From: Escallonia rubra
Taxonomy: Eukaryota > Streptophyta > Magnoliopsida > Escalloniales > Escalloniaceae
Assembly (NCBI GenBank): GCA_033065855.1
Contig: JAVXUO010001654.1
Span: forward strand, 186,001-250,000
Reading direction: 5' to 3'
Length of the DNA stretch: 64,000 bases
In this document: in pieces, positions 11,990-23,435 of the stretch
Layout of the letters: each line of letters opens with the position of its first letter
How positions within the stretch are numbered: position 1 is the first letter of the stretch
Translations under genes and position numbers: made by a program
The notes under the pieces: generated by a model
The model's input: the letters and a program-made list of their open reading frames with translations, nothing else
What the model was told of the DNA's origin: nothing
Database searches by the model: none

Positions 11990-12545
11990 CATCCTGAAGA
12001 TCACGCTTAATATTACAAGGATATTATATTGTTACCTTCATTTTTCACGTTTCGTGTGTGCCACAATAACTAGTCTATCTTTATATATCTATACTTTATC
12101 TCTATCTATATTTATATATACTATTTATAAAGGGAACATCCGTTTTGATGTAACACCTTTTTTGTGTTACATAATTACCTATCTAAAATATTAGCACTTG
12201 ACGTATAAGATGTTTGAAAAAAAAAAATTTAGTAGTAAATAAGGACATGTTTGATTATTATAATTTAAAATTCATTTGAAAGAATGCTGAAAATTAACAC
12301 TTAAATTTCATGCTTGATTTTAAAAAAAAATTCATGTTATGAAATTTATTTTGCAAGCGCATTGCACGTGCCGCAATAACATGATGCTGTACCATTTATA
12401 AACCCCACGTTACTTTTGATGTAACCATGTAGTTTTGGTGTTACATTTTTATCTTTGTGCCAAGTGTCAACAAGAGGTAAATAAAAAATTCACATATTTG
12501 AAACCATTTACCATATTTATCTATTTATTTATATCGGGAGCTATC
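11990..12545. repeat. Two tandem copies of a dispersed AT-rich repeat (family Y)
   Basis: Blocks near 12040-12215 and 12350-12545 share a GTGCCGCAATAAC-like stretch, a TTTATAAA step, GATGTAAC and GTGTTACAT motifs and an AGTGTCAA/CACTTGAC step. Similar sequence occurs at about 16390-16550 on the + strand and 28880-28955 on the - strand. No ends or TSD could be set, so the class is open. Confidence 0.5.
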
Positions 12546-12547
12546 AG

Positions 12548-13768
12548 ATTACTTTAGAAATTGCGTCATGACATAATTTGTGAAGTTAAAATATTAACCG
12601 AACTCCTAGACCATGACGAAGACTTCTTAGCAATCTATCGCCACGATGTCCTTTATGTTTTGTTTATGTTCATAACGTCAATATCCAAATGTATTTTTTA
12701 GCTTACTACGTGAGAGAAACTTAGGTAGCGTCTGACAATGTTTTTTTTTTAGTTTTTCCTCCAGTTTTGTAAACTGGAGGGAAAAAAAATCCCTTTTCCT
12801 TCACTTTTGAAAACTAGTTTTTAATATAAGGTTGTTTTTGAAAACTCCATTTTGGAGTTTTGAGTTTTGGTTTTTATTTTGAGATCCGACCTTCAAACTT
12901 TATAAAAAGAAAAAAAAAAAAAAAAAAAAGAGCATCATTTTAAGAAAACCCCCTCACACAAAGAGCTCCATCACCACCACCACCAGACACTTCCTTCCAT
13001 CGGCCAAATCTGCCCCGTCGTCATCCATGAATCTGCCCTTATCGCCATCGTCACCCTATTGTCGCCACACTCTCGCCACTGCCACCCACAGATCTGCCCT
13101 CAGCACCGCCACCCTACCGTCATCGCCACCCATGGATCTGGCCCCTGGTCGCCAACCCACGCCTTCGACAACCATGGGTTTGCCACACTGTCGTTACACT
13201 CTCACCACTGCCAGCCACAAATCTGCCCTAGCACCGCCACCCTGCCGTCATCACCACCCACGAATCTGGCCCCCCGTCGCCAACCCACGCCTTCGACAAT
13301 GAATCAGACCTCAACCGACCATCTCCACCTCACTGCCATGGACAATCAATGGGACCTCAAGCAACGCCGCCACCTCAGCACCGTCGCACAACCCACAAAT
13401 TGCCCTAACGTCACCTCCTCACCACCATCGCATTTGATTATGGTGGCGGTGCTACGAATTGGATGGTTGTGGTGCTTTGGGGAGTTCTGGGAATCAGTTA
13501 GAGAAAAATGGTTGGTGGAAAAATTAAAACAAAAATGGGTAAAGAAAAAACTCAAAATAAAAATTGGCTAATCTAACACCCATTTGTTTTTGTAAAAAAC
13601 AAAACAAAACTGGTTTTGGTTTTTATTTTTTTGAAAATTAAAAATCAAAACTGTAAGTGATTTCAAACAGACCCTTAATTTTCGTACAAGTGCATGTTAA
13701 ATGAACGAAGTGTTTAGGCTCAAGATAATAAAAAAGCTATCTAAATTACAACACAACCGCTAGTCTAT
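12548..13768. repeat. Dispersed repeat X, copy 1, split by element B
   Basis: 12548-12723 plus 13678-13768 align with an uninterrupted relative at about 27842-28113. Shared blocks are CATGACATAATTT, CATAACG-CAATAT, TTTTTAGCTTACTA, then TGCA-GTT-AATGA-CGAAG and GGCTCAAGATAATAAAA. The relative has a single TTA where element B sits here. Confidence 0.6.
12724..13674. mobile_element. MITE-like element B (PIF/Harbinger-like, TTA target duplication)
   Basis: Starts GGTAGCGTCTGACAATG; its right end in reverse reads GGGTCTGTTTGAAATC. It is flanked by TTA at 12721-12723 and 13675-13677, the 3-bp TSD expected of PIF/Harbinger elements. Arms share CCAGTTTTGTAAACTGG with element A. The core (12960-13480) is C-rich, of coding-like composition (CACCGCCACC, ATCTGCCC), and internally duplicated. 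No transposase. 951 bp. Confidence 0.75.
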
Positions 13769-14444
13769 ATCTAATTTAATCTTGTTTTTCTTTTTCTTTT
13801 TCCTATAAATAGGAAATGACATATATAATTTAAGGTTACAAAGTTTGCCTAATGGCATATAAAGTTCACAACATTCCCGTGACTCTGTGTATACAAGACC
13901 ACAAATGTCAGAAATTAATAGATTACCTCTAGAACCTATACACATTACAATTAAACTAATGCAGAACATATTCAACATTCAACCTAACTTTAAGTAACAT
14001 GCCAAGGTCTGAAGGATACAATTTAAGACCTAGTAGATCAAAAACACGTAAAGATAAACACACAAGTTATTAATGAGGAGGACAACTCAAACCACACGAA
14101 CCAAAGGTGTACTCGACCACCTATGGAATCACAGCACAAAGACGAAGACGACTGGCCATCAACACTACAAAATCCACTATTGTCCATCGGCATTTCCCAC
14201 ACCAAAGCACGTTGTTGTTAGACCGGGCAACGAACCAACTAGCACACACTACAGGCTACTCCGTAGTGCATCCCCCCTACAAAACACAGAGCGATAACTC
14301 TGAATACTTCGAACTCCCCCCTCTTCCTAGGGCTCCTCCCCACCCCCTCAACCAACACTAAATCCCCGAGCCCTCCGAGGCCTTGTCCCCACCCCCTCCC
14401 AAGGATATCACGGTACACCCACATAAAACCTAGCACATCATCTA
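13769..14444. other. Gene-free stretch, nothing recognised
   Basis: AT-rich to 14040, then a more GC-balanced block with short overlapping reading frames that I do not recognise. No repeats, RNA genes or element ends were found. Confidence 0.4.
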
Positions 14445-15857
14445 TGAAACCAATAAAACAACCTTAGAGGGGGGTGAATAGGATTTTTGAAAATCAATGG
14501 GGAATTTAAACTAAGCATAATTAAGAATCTCAAGCAAACCAAGTAACACTTCAATGAAGATGCTAACTAAACAATCTCAAGCAATTATAGAGCAATAAGT
14601 AAAGAGATTGAGTTAGAGATACTTGACAAGGAGATTTAAATGGTTCGGCTTGAACTACCCTTAAGCCTACATCCACCTCTTCAAGGAAGTCCCTTGCAAG
14701 AGCACTAGAATCCACTAGCAACAATCTTTTTCCGGGTCAAGATCAAAACCCTTACAACATTTAGTGATATCCCCACACCAAGCATAAGCCTTGAATCCAC
14801 AAAGCTCTCCAACACTTGACAAACCCAAGCCTTGATCACAATCTTTTTACAAAGATCAATTGTGTACAAAGAAACCCTCTTGAAAGGAAATGAGTACAAA
14901 TGAAGCTCTAGTACAATAGAGAGATGAGAGAATTGATGACTTGAAGGATGCTCACTCTCAATCAAAGAATTGCTCACAAAGACTCTCTCTTTAATGATGT
15001 AAAATCATGAAAATAAAGAGAGAAAAGTTTAATCTATGAGCCTTGATGTTTCTCTAATGAATGGAGGTTTAGAATGTGGTTTCCATGGTGTATGATGAAG
15101 CCTCAAATCATTTATATAGAGAAGAGATCAAATATAGCCGTTATGGGCATTATATGGGCAAAACTGCCATTACAGTCGAAAGGGTTCCCTCTAAAATAGC
15201 CGTTGGAGTTTTGTCCTTGAAAATAGCTGTTACAGCTGAATTTTGACCAATGCAGTCGACTGGATTCCAATGTAGTCGATTGTATTACCCTACTGCCTAT
15301 CAGCTGCCTCCCAGAACCCCTTTTCTATTTCGGGCATAACTTTTTCTAGCAAAATTGGATTGAGGTGCCGTTTTTTGCGTTGGAAAGCTAATGAAATTTT
15401 TTATCAAGATATGAAAATATTAGCACCAAAATAGTTTTTGAGAAAATCTGAGTGAGCTCCAAAGTTTACTCATTTTTAAGAACCACACTTGTGTGAAAGG
15501 TTATGAACTCACATGCAATGCACAAGGTGTCCTAAGGTCTTTTTAGGTCATAGTCATCAATACAAACATCAAACCAAGACTAATTACATAATTGTAAAGA
15601 TCAATCAATAATAACTTAGCCTATGCATTCTTTTTTGCTCTTTGACATTGGACTTGATGAAGCTTCCATAGCATGTCACCATAGCTTTAAGCTTCTTTGT
15701 CTTTAATCCATCTATCCAAATTCTCAAATGTGTCTTCATGAGTGTGTTTGTATATACCTACTAAGAATACACTCAAATCACACATTAGAACATAATCAAT
15801 GTGTAGTTATCATCAAAACAAGATGTAAGCCTAGATTATCCAACCATAGGGCTAACA
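14445..15857 (-). mobile_element. Solo LTR of the copia-type family, minus orientation
   Basis: Plus strand begins TGAAACCAATAAAACAACC and ends GGGCTAACA, the reverse of an LTR running TGTTAGCCC...TTGGTTTCA. Flanks ATCTA (14440-14444) and ACCTA (15858-15862) are a TSD with one difference. It aligns along its length with 40372-41792 and with the reverse of 46623-48088. It contains CAGTCGACTG-related motifs near 15170-15280. Reading frames inside (for example 14705-14977 on the minus strand) recur in all copies and are LTR sequence, not genes. Confidence 0.88.
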
Positions 15858-16929
15858 ACCTAGTACCATTACAGTCAGCCCCCACAGTGAGTGAAACATG
15901 CCAGTTGTTCTCGACGAAGTTCCCGCCGTTGCCCGTGAATCTTTGGCCATCGCCGATGTTGGTACCTATAGCCCTCAAAAGCCTTTTCATTCATACACAT
16001 GTACAGATCGACCATCGACCGTCTCAACGAGTAGATCTAGTAGATCAAAACTGTGGTCAAGATCTACTTAGACCTGATTAGATCCGGTGATAACAGAGCG
16101 GGATCTAAGCGTCGCTATCACCGATCGTGAGGATTTAAGAAGATACACCTGCTACCGCTACTTCGTCATCCGTCCTCTAGTTTGCCACCGGCCACCGTCG
16201 TTGCACTCCTTAAAGGGAAAGAAGAGGAAGGGGAGAGAGAGGTAGCCATGAAGATCCCCCTTCCCCAGGGGCTAATGCCGGTGAGTTGTTGGTGTTTTAT
16301 GTTTGCTTTTTAGAAAGGGAAAGAAGAGAGAAGGGGAACTTTTTTGGTTGCGTTGTATGTTTAAATCAAGTCTTTATGTGATTTCGTTATACATAAATCT
16401 ATCACTACTTTTGGTGTAACAAGCTAGTTTTGGTGTTACATTCCTTTGTTGTTACAAGTGACAACAAGAGGAGAGTAAAAAGTACATGTTTGAAACCAAT
16501 TATTAAATTCATTTATTTATTATTTATCTCATTGGAGGTAACCAAGTTATATACAGTGAAGTTGAAGTTGAGAGAAAGTTACTGTTCTCTTTCCTACTTA
16601 CTTTTTTTTTGGTGTAAAAAATGGCGGGACCGTAAGCCTTTCATCCAACCGGCATGAAGTATTGTGTCTCGAGGACGTACAAGGCCACCACATACATCTG
16701 AACCCTTAATTCCCGCACCTATATCGGGACCAAAGAGCACAGAGAACTCACGTGTGGAACACATGCATTACGAGGACGTATGTTTGCCCCCAACATGAAG
16801 CGACAAGTAGGAGACCCGAATCTAGGTACTATGCCTGGATTGAGACCCTGGGAACCGCTGAACAACGTCCTTGTTGGTTTCTTTCCTACATGACATATCT
16901 ATGTCTTGTCATTTAAAATTTAACAAATC
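15858..16929. other. Intergenic, unknown; contains one copy of repeat family Y
   Basis: 15863-16300 is a GC-richer block with no recognised product. 16390-16550 matches the family Y repeat (TTTTGGTGTAACA, TTTTGGTGTTACAT, ACAACAAGAGG). 16620-16880 has no similarity that I recognise. Confidence 0.4.
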
Positions 16930-16934
16930 AAATT

Positions 16935-18515
16935 TGTTAACCCTATGGTTATTTAACATATGATTATATTTGATTTTGATGATAACTAACATTGATGTTT
17001 ATGTTGTCTAACATGCATTGAGTTGATGAAGCAATAGGTACAATCTCATACTCATGTAAAACGGACAATTAAACAAGCAAATCGATCAAAGACACTCAAC
17101 AGAACGCATCAAAGATGGAATACTTCGATTGATTTTTACAATTATTTTTATTCCTTTATTTGTAACTAGACATAGAGAGTTGATAGTATTGATGACTGTA
17201 ACCTAGAATTTTCTCATATGTTTCTGTTAACCCTACGGTTATTTAACCTAGGATTATATTTGGTTTTGATGATAACCAACATTGATGTTTATGTTGTCTA
17301 ACATGCATTGAGTTGATGAAGCAATAGGAACAATTTCATACTCATGCAAACGGACTATTAGACGAGCAACACAATTAAAGACTCTCAACGAAACGCATCA
17401 AAGAAGGAATTCGTCGATAAAATTTTACAATGCTTTTAGTTCCTTCTTTGTAAACTAGACATAGAGAGATGATCGTTACGATGACTGTATACCTAGAACT
17501 TGCCCATAGGTTTCCCTTGCATGCATAAATGTTTTTCATTCTTTCAAAACAAGGAAACTGCATTTTCTAAAATGCAGTCGACTGTAAGTTGGGCAGTGAG
17601 GTATTACAGTCGACTGCATTCCAATGCAGTCGACTGCAATACTTCCAATAGCCTATTACAGTCGACTGCAAGTTGGAAATTTTGAATTTCCAACGGCTAC
17701 TTTAGGAATACAGTCGACTGCAATGGCACATTACAGTCGACTGTATTTACCGTTTGGTGCATTTAATGCTCCACCTAACTCCAAACGGTCATATTAATTT
17801 CCAACTCTATAAATACTCATCTTGGGCATAGTTTTGATTCATTAATTGCATTCAAAGCTCTCTTATCTTTCATATTCTTAAAGATCAAAGCAATTGTTCA
17901 ATCTCTCTTAGTTTTCATTGTTTTCTCATCCATTTCAAGAGAGCATTTATTGTGAGCTTACATTTGAGAGATATACACTTTCAAAAGTCATCATACACTC
18001 ATCTCTCTTGTTCTAGTGCTTAAACTTGTACTCATCTACTTCTTGAGAGTGAAATCTTGTACACTTTTCATCATCTAAAGTTTCTTGTATCAAAGCTTGG
18101 GGTTGTCAAGCTTTGGAGCTTTGGGATTATCAAAGCTTGTTCTTGATGTGGGCATAGCATCAATGGATTGTAAGAGGTTTGATCTTGACCTGTAAGAAAG
18201 ATCATACTAGTGGATTCTAGGCCCTTTCAAGGGACTTCCTTGAAGGGGTGGACGTAGGCTTGATGGTATATCAAGTCGAACCATTTAAATCTCCTTGTCA
18301 AGTATCTCTAAACCCTTATCTCCTTACATTATCATTTTACATTTGTGTTGAGATTGGCTAGTTTGCTTACTTGAGATATTGTGTTTGAGGTTTGTTGATT
18401 GTACCTTTTCAAGTGTTATTCATATCCTCTCTAAGTTTATAGTATTTACTTGTTAATTTTTAAAGTAGTCTTAAAACCCTATTCACCCCCCTCTAGGGTT
18501 ATCTTTTTAGTTTCA
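16935..18515 (+). repeat. 5' LTR of the copia element, with a duplicated first 290 bp
   Basis: Begins TGTTAACCCTATGG and ends TTTTTAGTTTCA. The opening block 16935-17224 is followed at 17225 by a second LTR start (TGTTAACCCTACGG), so the 5' LTR is 1581 bp while the 3' LTR is 1301 bp. The outer block matches the 3' LTR better than the inner one does, for example in CAAATCGATCAAA and GGAATACTTCGATTG. TATA box TATAAATA at 17808-17815. Confidence 0.88.
17575..17743. promoter_or_regulatory. Array of six perfect CAGTCGACTG palindromes in the LTR U3 region
   Basis: Copies at 17575, 17607, 17627, 17659, 17711 and 17734, usually within A-rich flanks and followed by CAA/CAT. They end about 65 bp upstream of the TATA box at 17808. 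The 3' LTR keeps three perfect copies (26284, 26388, 26411), and all three solo LTRs of the related subfamily keep some. The position suggests a cis-regulatory array; function is inferred. Confidence 0.6.
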
Positions 18516-18517
18516 AG

Positions 18518-18530
18518 TGGTATCAGAGCC
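18518..18530 (+). other. Primer-binding site, initiator tRNA-Met type
   Basis: TGGTATCAGAGCC, two bases after the 5' LTR end, complementary to the 3' end of plant initiator tRNA-Met including CCA. This is the usual copia primer. Confidence 0.93.
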
Positions 18531-18568
18531 TCGGCTCTTACTATATTGGGTAACGCCAAGAGAGTTAA

Positions 18569-20346
18569 TTGATCATGGCTTACGTTGGGGGTATGGAAGG
18601 TAGTTCTACCACTAGGCCTCCATTGTTTAATGGGACCAATTATAGTGTGAGAAAAGTTAAGATGAAAATCTACTTAGAGTCTCAAGACTACGAGATATGG
18701 GATATTCTTGAGAATGGCCCATTCATTTCGATAAAGGTGGTTGACAAGGTTGAAGAACCTAAATCCAAATCGGAGTATAGTGATCATGATAAGAAGATGA
18801 TTTGTATGAATGCTAGAGCAAAAAATTATCTTGTTTGTGCTTTAGACACTAATAAACTCAATAGAGTCATTATGTGTAATTCCGCTAAGAGTATTTGGGA
18901 TACTCTACAAGTTACGCATGAATGAACTTCACTTCTTAGAGATTTCAAAATGAACTTATTGTTTAGAGATTATGAGTTATTACAAATTCTTCCAAATGAA
19001 TCCGTTACGGACATGAATACTCGTTTCACTAACATTGTGAACCCTTTGAAGCAATTGGGCAAGGAATTCACTAATGGTGATCTCGTAAGAAATGTGATTA
19101 GGTCCAGAGAGCTTGGGATACAAAGATCACCGCCATCCAAGAATCGAAGAATCTTAACATCTTTCGTCTTGATGAATTGATGTGCTCACTAATGACGTAT
19201 GAAATGGAACTCAAATCTTTTGATCAAGATGACGTCAAGAAGAAGCCTACATCAATTGCTCTTAAAGCTTCATCTTCAAACCTTGAGTCAAGTGATGCTA
19301 AAGAAGAATTTGATGAAGATGATGTTGCAATGATTGCAAAGAACTTCAAGAAGTTCTTTAGATTTAGAAGGAATGGTGGGAGAAGACAACGAAATGCTAG
19401 CAACGAAGAGAAGCTTTGCTATAAATGCCACAAGCCGGGACACATGAAGATGGATTGTCCCATATACAAAAAGGAAAATAAGGAAATAAGAGATGTATGG
19501 GAAAGAGTCAAAAGCAGACAACTATCTAAGAAAGATAACAAAGAGAAGGAAAAAACAATGAATGCCGAACATACTCCAACATAGAGTGACTTTGAATCAA
19601 GTGATGAAGACAATAATAAGAATGAACAAGAAAACGTGTGCTTCATGGCAAATGATGAGCTAAGCTCTTCTTCCGGTAGTGATAGTGATAGTGAAAGGTT
19701 CGAAGATGCATATAATAGCCTATATGAGGAATCCAAGAATTTTTTTAAGAAAAATATAATTTTGTCAAAAATATTCCTTGAGGCGAATAAGCAAATAAAC
19801 AAGTTGAGAATGCAAAATAATGAGTTTCATGCCAAGAATGATTGAATTTCCAACCATTTATATGTGAAACATGTGAATAATGACTTGGTTGAATTAATTG
19901 TTAACACTCCTAGCTCAAAACAAATCTCTTGCAAAACTTTGGCTTTAGAAAAACAAAATGAAGATTTAAAACTTGAGATTTTTTATTTGAAAAAATGTCT
20001 TGAAAATTTTGTTGATGGTCAAAACAATTTGGATGTCATGCTTGGACGCCAAAGAATTGGCCTAAACAAATGTGGTCTTGGATTAGATCCCTTGGCCTTG
20101 CCTCCTAAAATCCTTCAACAACAAGCTAGGTTGAACATTCATTCAAAACAACCAAAGAAGTATTACACACCATTTACACATTGCGGTTGGTGCAACAAGA
20201 AAGGGCATACGACTAATTATTGTCTTTGCAGAATTTTTTATGTTAGAGTTAGAAAGAAAATGTGGGTTGTGAAAGGTCAAGATTACAAATGTAAGACTAA
20301 CACCCAAGGACCCAAAAAAATATGGGTACCAAAAGTCACTACTTAA
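18569..20346 (+). pseudogene. Copia gag (capsid and zinc-knuckle nucleocapsid), broken
   Basis: The N-terminal part (from 18569) carries the plant copia gag start with PPLFNGTNYS and DILENGP. A TGA interrupts it at 18923, then it continues from 18926 in the same frame. Around 19110-19140 there is a frameshift into the frame with RLDEL and SLMTYEMEL. The nucleocapsid zinc knuckle CYKCHKPGHMKMDC (CX2CX4HX4C) lies near 19421-19460. Further in-frame stops are at 19582, 19843 and 20344. A coiled-coil-like, Lys/Glu/Leu-rich tail and a second Cys/His cluster (CGWCNKKGHTTNYC, about 20183-20224) follow, the latter a feature of Sirevirus-type gag. Not functional. Confidence 0.85.
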
Positions 20347-20389
20347 TTTGTTTTTATAGTTATGTCTCAAAGCAAAATCTAGTAGCAAG

Positions 20390-23300
20390 AAGTGGATTCT
20401 TGATAGTGGATGCTCAAGACATATGACTGGCAACATATCTCTTTTCACCTCGATCGATCTTAAAGAAGGAGGAAATGTGACCTTTGGTGACAATGCACAA
20501 GAAAAAATCAAAGGTAAATGAACTATTGGTAAGGAACCACATTCAATTGAGAATGTGTTATATGTTGAAGGTTTGAAGCATAATTTGCTAAGTATTAGTC
20601 AATTTAGTGATAAAGTCTTTAGAGTAATCTTTGAGGCTTCTCATTGTGCTATACAATCTATGAAGAATAATGAAACTATTTTGGTAGGAAGTAGAGATGA
20701 TAATGTTTACTCCACACAATTAAATGATTTAGCTAACCAAGATGTCAGGTGTCTTAGTTCTATTAGTGAAACATCTTGGCTTTGGCATTGAAGACTTGGA
20801 CACATGCATATGGAGCATTTGAAGGATATTTCGAGCAAAAAACTTGTGAGGGGATTCCTGAATATCAAGTTTGAGAAAGACAAAGTATGTGATGCTTATC
20901 AAATGAGTAAGCAAAAGAAAGTCTCTCACAAATCGAGAAAATTGTATCTATTTCTAGACCTTTGCAATTACTTCATATAGATTTGTTTGGACCAATCCCT
21001 ATTACTAGTCTTGGTGGTAAATCATATTGTTTTGTTATTGTTGATGACTATTCTCGCTATACTTGGACTTTCTTTTTGGCTACCAAAGATGAATCTTTAG
21101 ATGTATTCACTTCATTTGCAAAACATGTTCAAAATAAAAAAGGATATTTGATAACCTACATTCGAAGTGATCATGGTAGAGAATTTGAAAATTAAAAAAT
21201 TGGAGCTTTGTGTGATGAGATTGGTATATCACATAATTTTTCGGCTCCTAGAACTCCTCAACAAAATGATGTTGCCGAAAAAAAGAATAGGTCATTGCAA
21301 GAAGTGATAAGAACAATGCTTAATGAATATGGTTTACCTAAGTACTTTTGGGCGAAGGCGATCGATTATGCATGTTTTGTTCTTAATAAAGTTGTCTTGC
21401 GAAAAATCTTGTTAAAAATCCCTTATGAGCTTTTTAATGATAAGAAACCTAATGTGAGCTTTTTTAGAGTCTTTGGATGCAAATGCTTTATTTTAAATAC
21501 TAAGGATCACCTTAGCAAATTTGATTCTAAAACCAATGAGGGAATTTTTCTTGGTTACTTTAATAATAGTATGGCATATATAGTTTATAATAAAAGTACT
21601 TTAGTTGTAGAAGAATCCATAAATGTTACTTTTGATGAGACTAATCCTTTTCTTCGGAGGACTAACATTGTTAATATAGATGATATGGACAATGACATGA
21701 GAACTTTAGACATAAGTGAAACACCAAAAGACAACCCCAAAGAAATTGTTCTGGGGGAGCAACAATCAAGTTCTCAAGGGAGAGACAAGGAAGCAAGCAA
21801 TGATGCTTCCAACTCGGACAGCTCTCAAGCTTTACCAAAAGATTGGACTTACAAAAAGGATCATCCAAGCGAACAAATCTTAGGTAATCCTTCGAGTGGG
21901 GTAAGAAATCGACACTCTCTTCAACAACATGTTAATTTTGCTTTTCTTTCCCAAATTGAACCTAAGAACTTCTCCGAAGCTCTATAGCATGAATCTAGGA
22001 TGCTTGCTATGCAAGAAAAGCTAGTTCAATTTGAAAGAAATCAAGTTTGGAACCTTGTGCCTAAACCTCAAAACTATAGGATTATAGGCACAAAATGGGT
22101 ATTTGGAAACAAACTTGATGAATCCAGAGTCGTGGTTAGAAACAAGGCTAGATTAGTGGCCCAAGGTTATAAGCAAGAGGAAGGAATTGATTTTGATGAG
22201 AATTATGCATCGGTAGCTAAACTTGAATCTATTAAAATGCTATTAGCTTTTGCTTGTTATAAAGATTTTAAACTCTATCAAATGGATGTCAAGAGTGCTT
22301 TTCTAAATAGTTCTATTTCGGAGGAAGTATATGTGGCTCAACTTCCCGGTTTTGAACATGAAAAATATTCAAACCATGTTTTCAAGCTTAGCAAAACTCT
22401 TTATGGTTTAAAACAAACTCCTAAAGCTTGGTATGAAAGGCTAAGTATTTTCTTTTAGAAAATGGATTTTCAAGAGGAAAACTTGACACCACTCTTTTTA
22501 TAAAATCTAAGGGTAAGGACTTATTGTTGGTGCAAATTTATGTTGATGGTATTATATTCGGTGCTACTAATGGATCCTTGTACGAAGAGTTTGCCTCTTA
22601 TATGAGTAAGGAGTTTGGAATGAGCATGGTGGGATAACTCAACTTCTTCCTTGGATTGCAAATCCAACAAAGCAAGGATGAAATCTTTATCAACCAAGCC
22701 AAAAACACCAAAGAGCTACTTAAAAGATTTGACATGGAAGATTCAAATGCATTTGACACTCCAATGAGCTCATCATTAAAGCTTGATAAAGATGAAAAGG
22801 GTAAGGATGTTGATATTAAGCGTTATCGAGGTATGATCGGCTCACTCATTTACCTTACCGCAAGTAGACCCGATATAATGTTTAGTATTTGTCTATATAC
22901 TCGATTTCAAGCTTATCCTAAGGAATCTCACTTAGTAGCCGTTAAGAGAATCCTTAGATATCTTAAAGGCACTCACGACTTAGGATTATGGTTTCCTAGG
23001 AATACATCATTTTTTGACCTAATTGGTTACTCCAACGCCGACTATGCCGGTTGTAAAACCGAGCGAAAAAGTACTAGTGTCGGTTGCCAATTCCTAGGAC
23101 ACTCACTTGTTTCTTGGAGTTCCAAAAAGTAAAATTCGGTTGCACTCTCTACCACCGAAGCCAAATATGTGGCGGTTGGTGCTTGTTGTGTACAAATTCT
23201 TTGGATGAAACAAACACTTTTGGATTTTGGACTCAAGTATGATCACATACCTACCTTATGCGATAACTCTAGTGCCATTGACTTGAGCAAAAATCCCATC

Positions 23301-23435
23301 CAACATTTACGAACTAAGCACATAGAAATCAAACACTATTTTATCCGTGATCATGTGCAAAAAGGTGATATCGTTTTAGATTCCGTGGACACAAATCACC
23401 AATTGACGGATATCTTCACAAAATCGTTGGATTAA
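20390..23435 (+). pseudogene. Copia pol (protease, integrase, reverse transcriptase, RNase H), broken
   Basis: Protease active site WILDSGCSRHMTG at 20393. GAG-pre-integrase: WH-stop-RLGHM with TGA at 20789. The HHCC finger has lost its last Cys (CDAY at 20888-20899). Integrase has LLHIDLFGP, IRSDHGREF and the catalytic Glu in QQNDVAEKKNR, with a stop at 21193. RT starts near 22000 with GTKWVF, ARLVAQGYKQ, MDVKSAFLN and LYGLKQTPKAWYE, then a stop at 22456 and a frame change. The catalytic box reads YVDG (22539-22550) instead of YVDD. Stop at 22635. RNase H has SRPDIMFS, NADYAGC and ALSTTEAKYVA with a stop at 23130, ending with TAA at 23433. Domain order is diagnostic for Ty1-copia. Confidence 0.92.

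Noticed and set aside
14705-14977. Minus-strand ORF of 90 codons, repeated at 40631-40903 and 47556-47819
   Set aside because: Three near-identical copies occur because it is part of the copia-type solo LTR; position in the LTR leader and a shared frame do not show coding.
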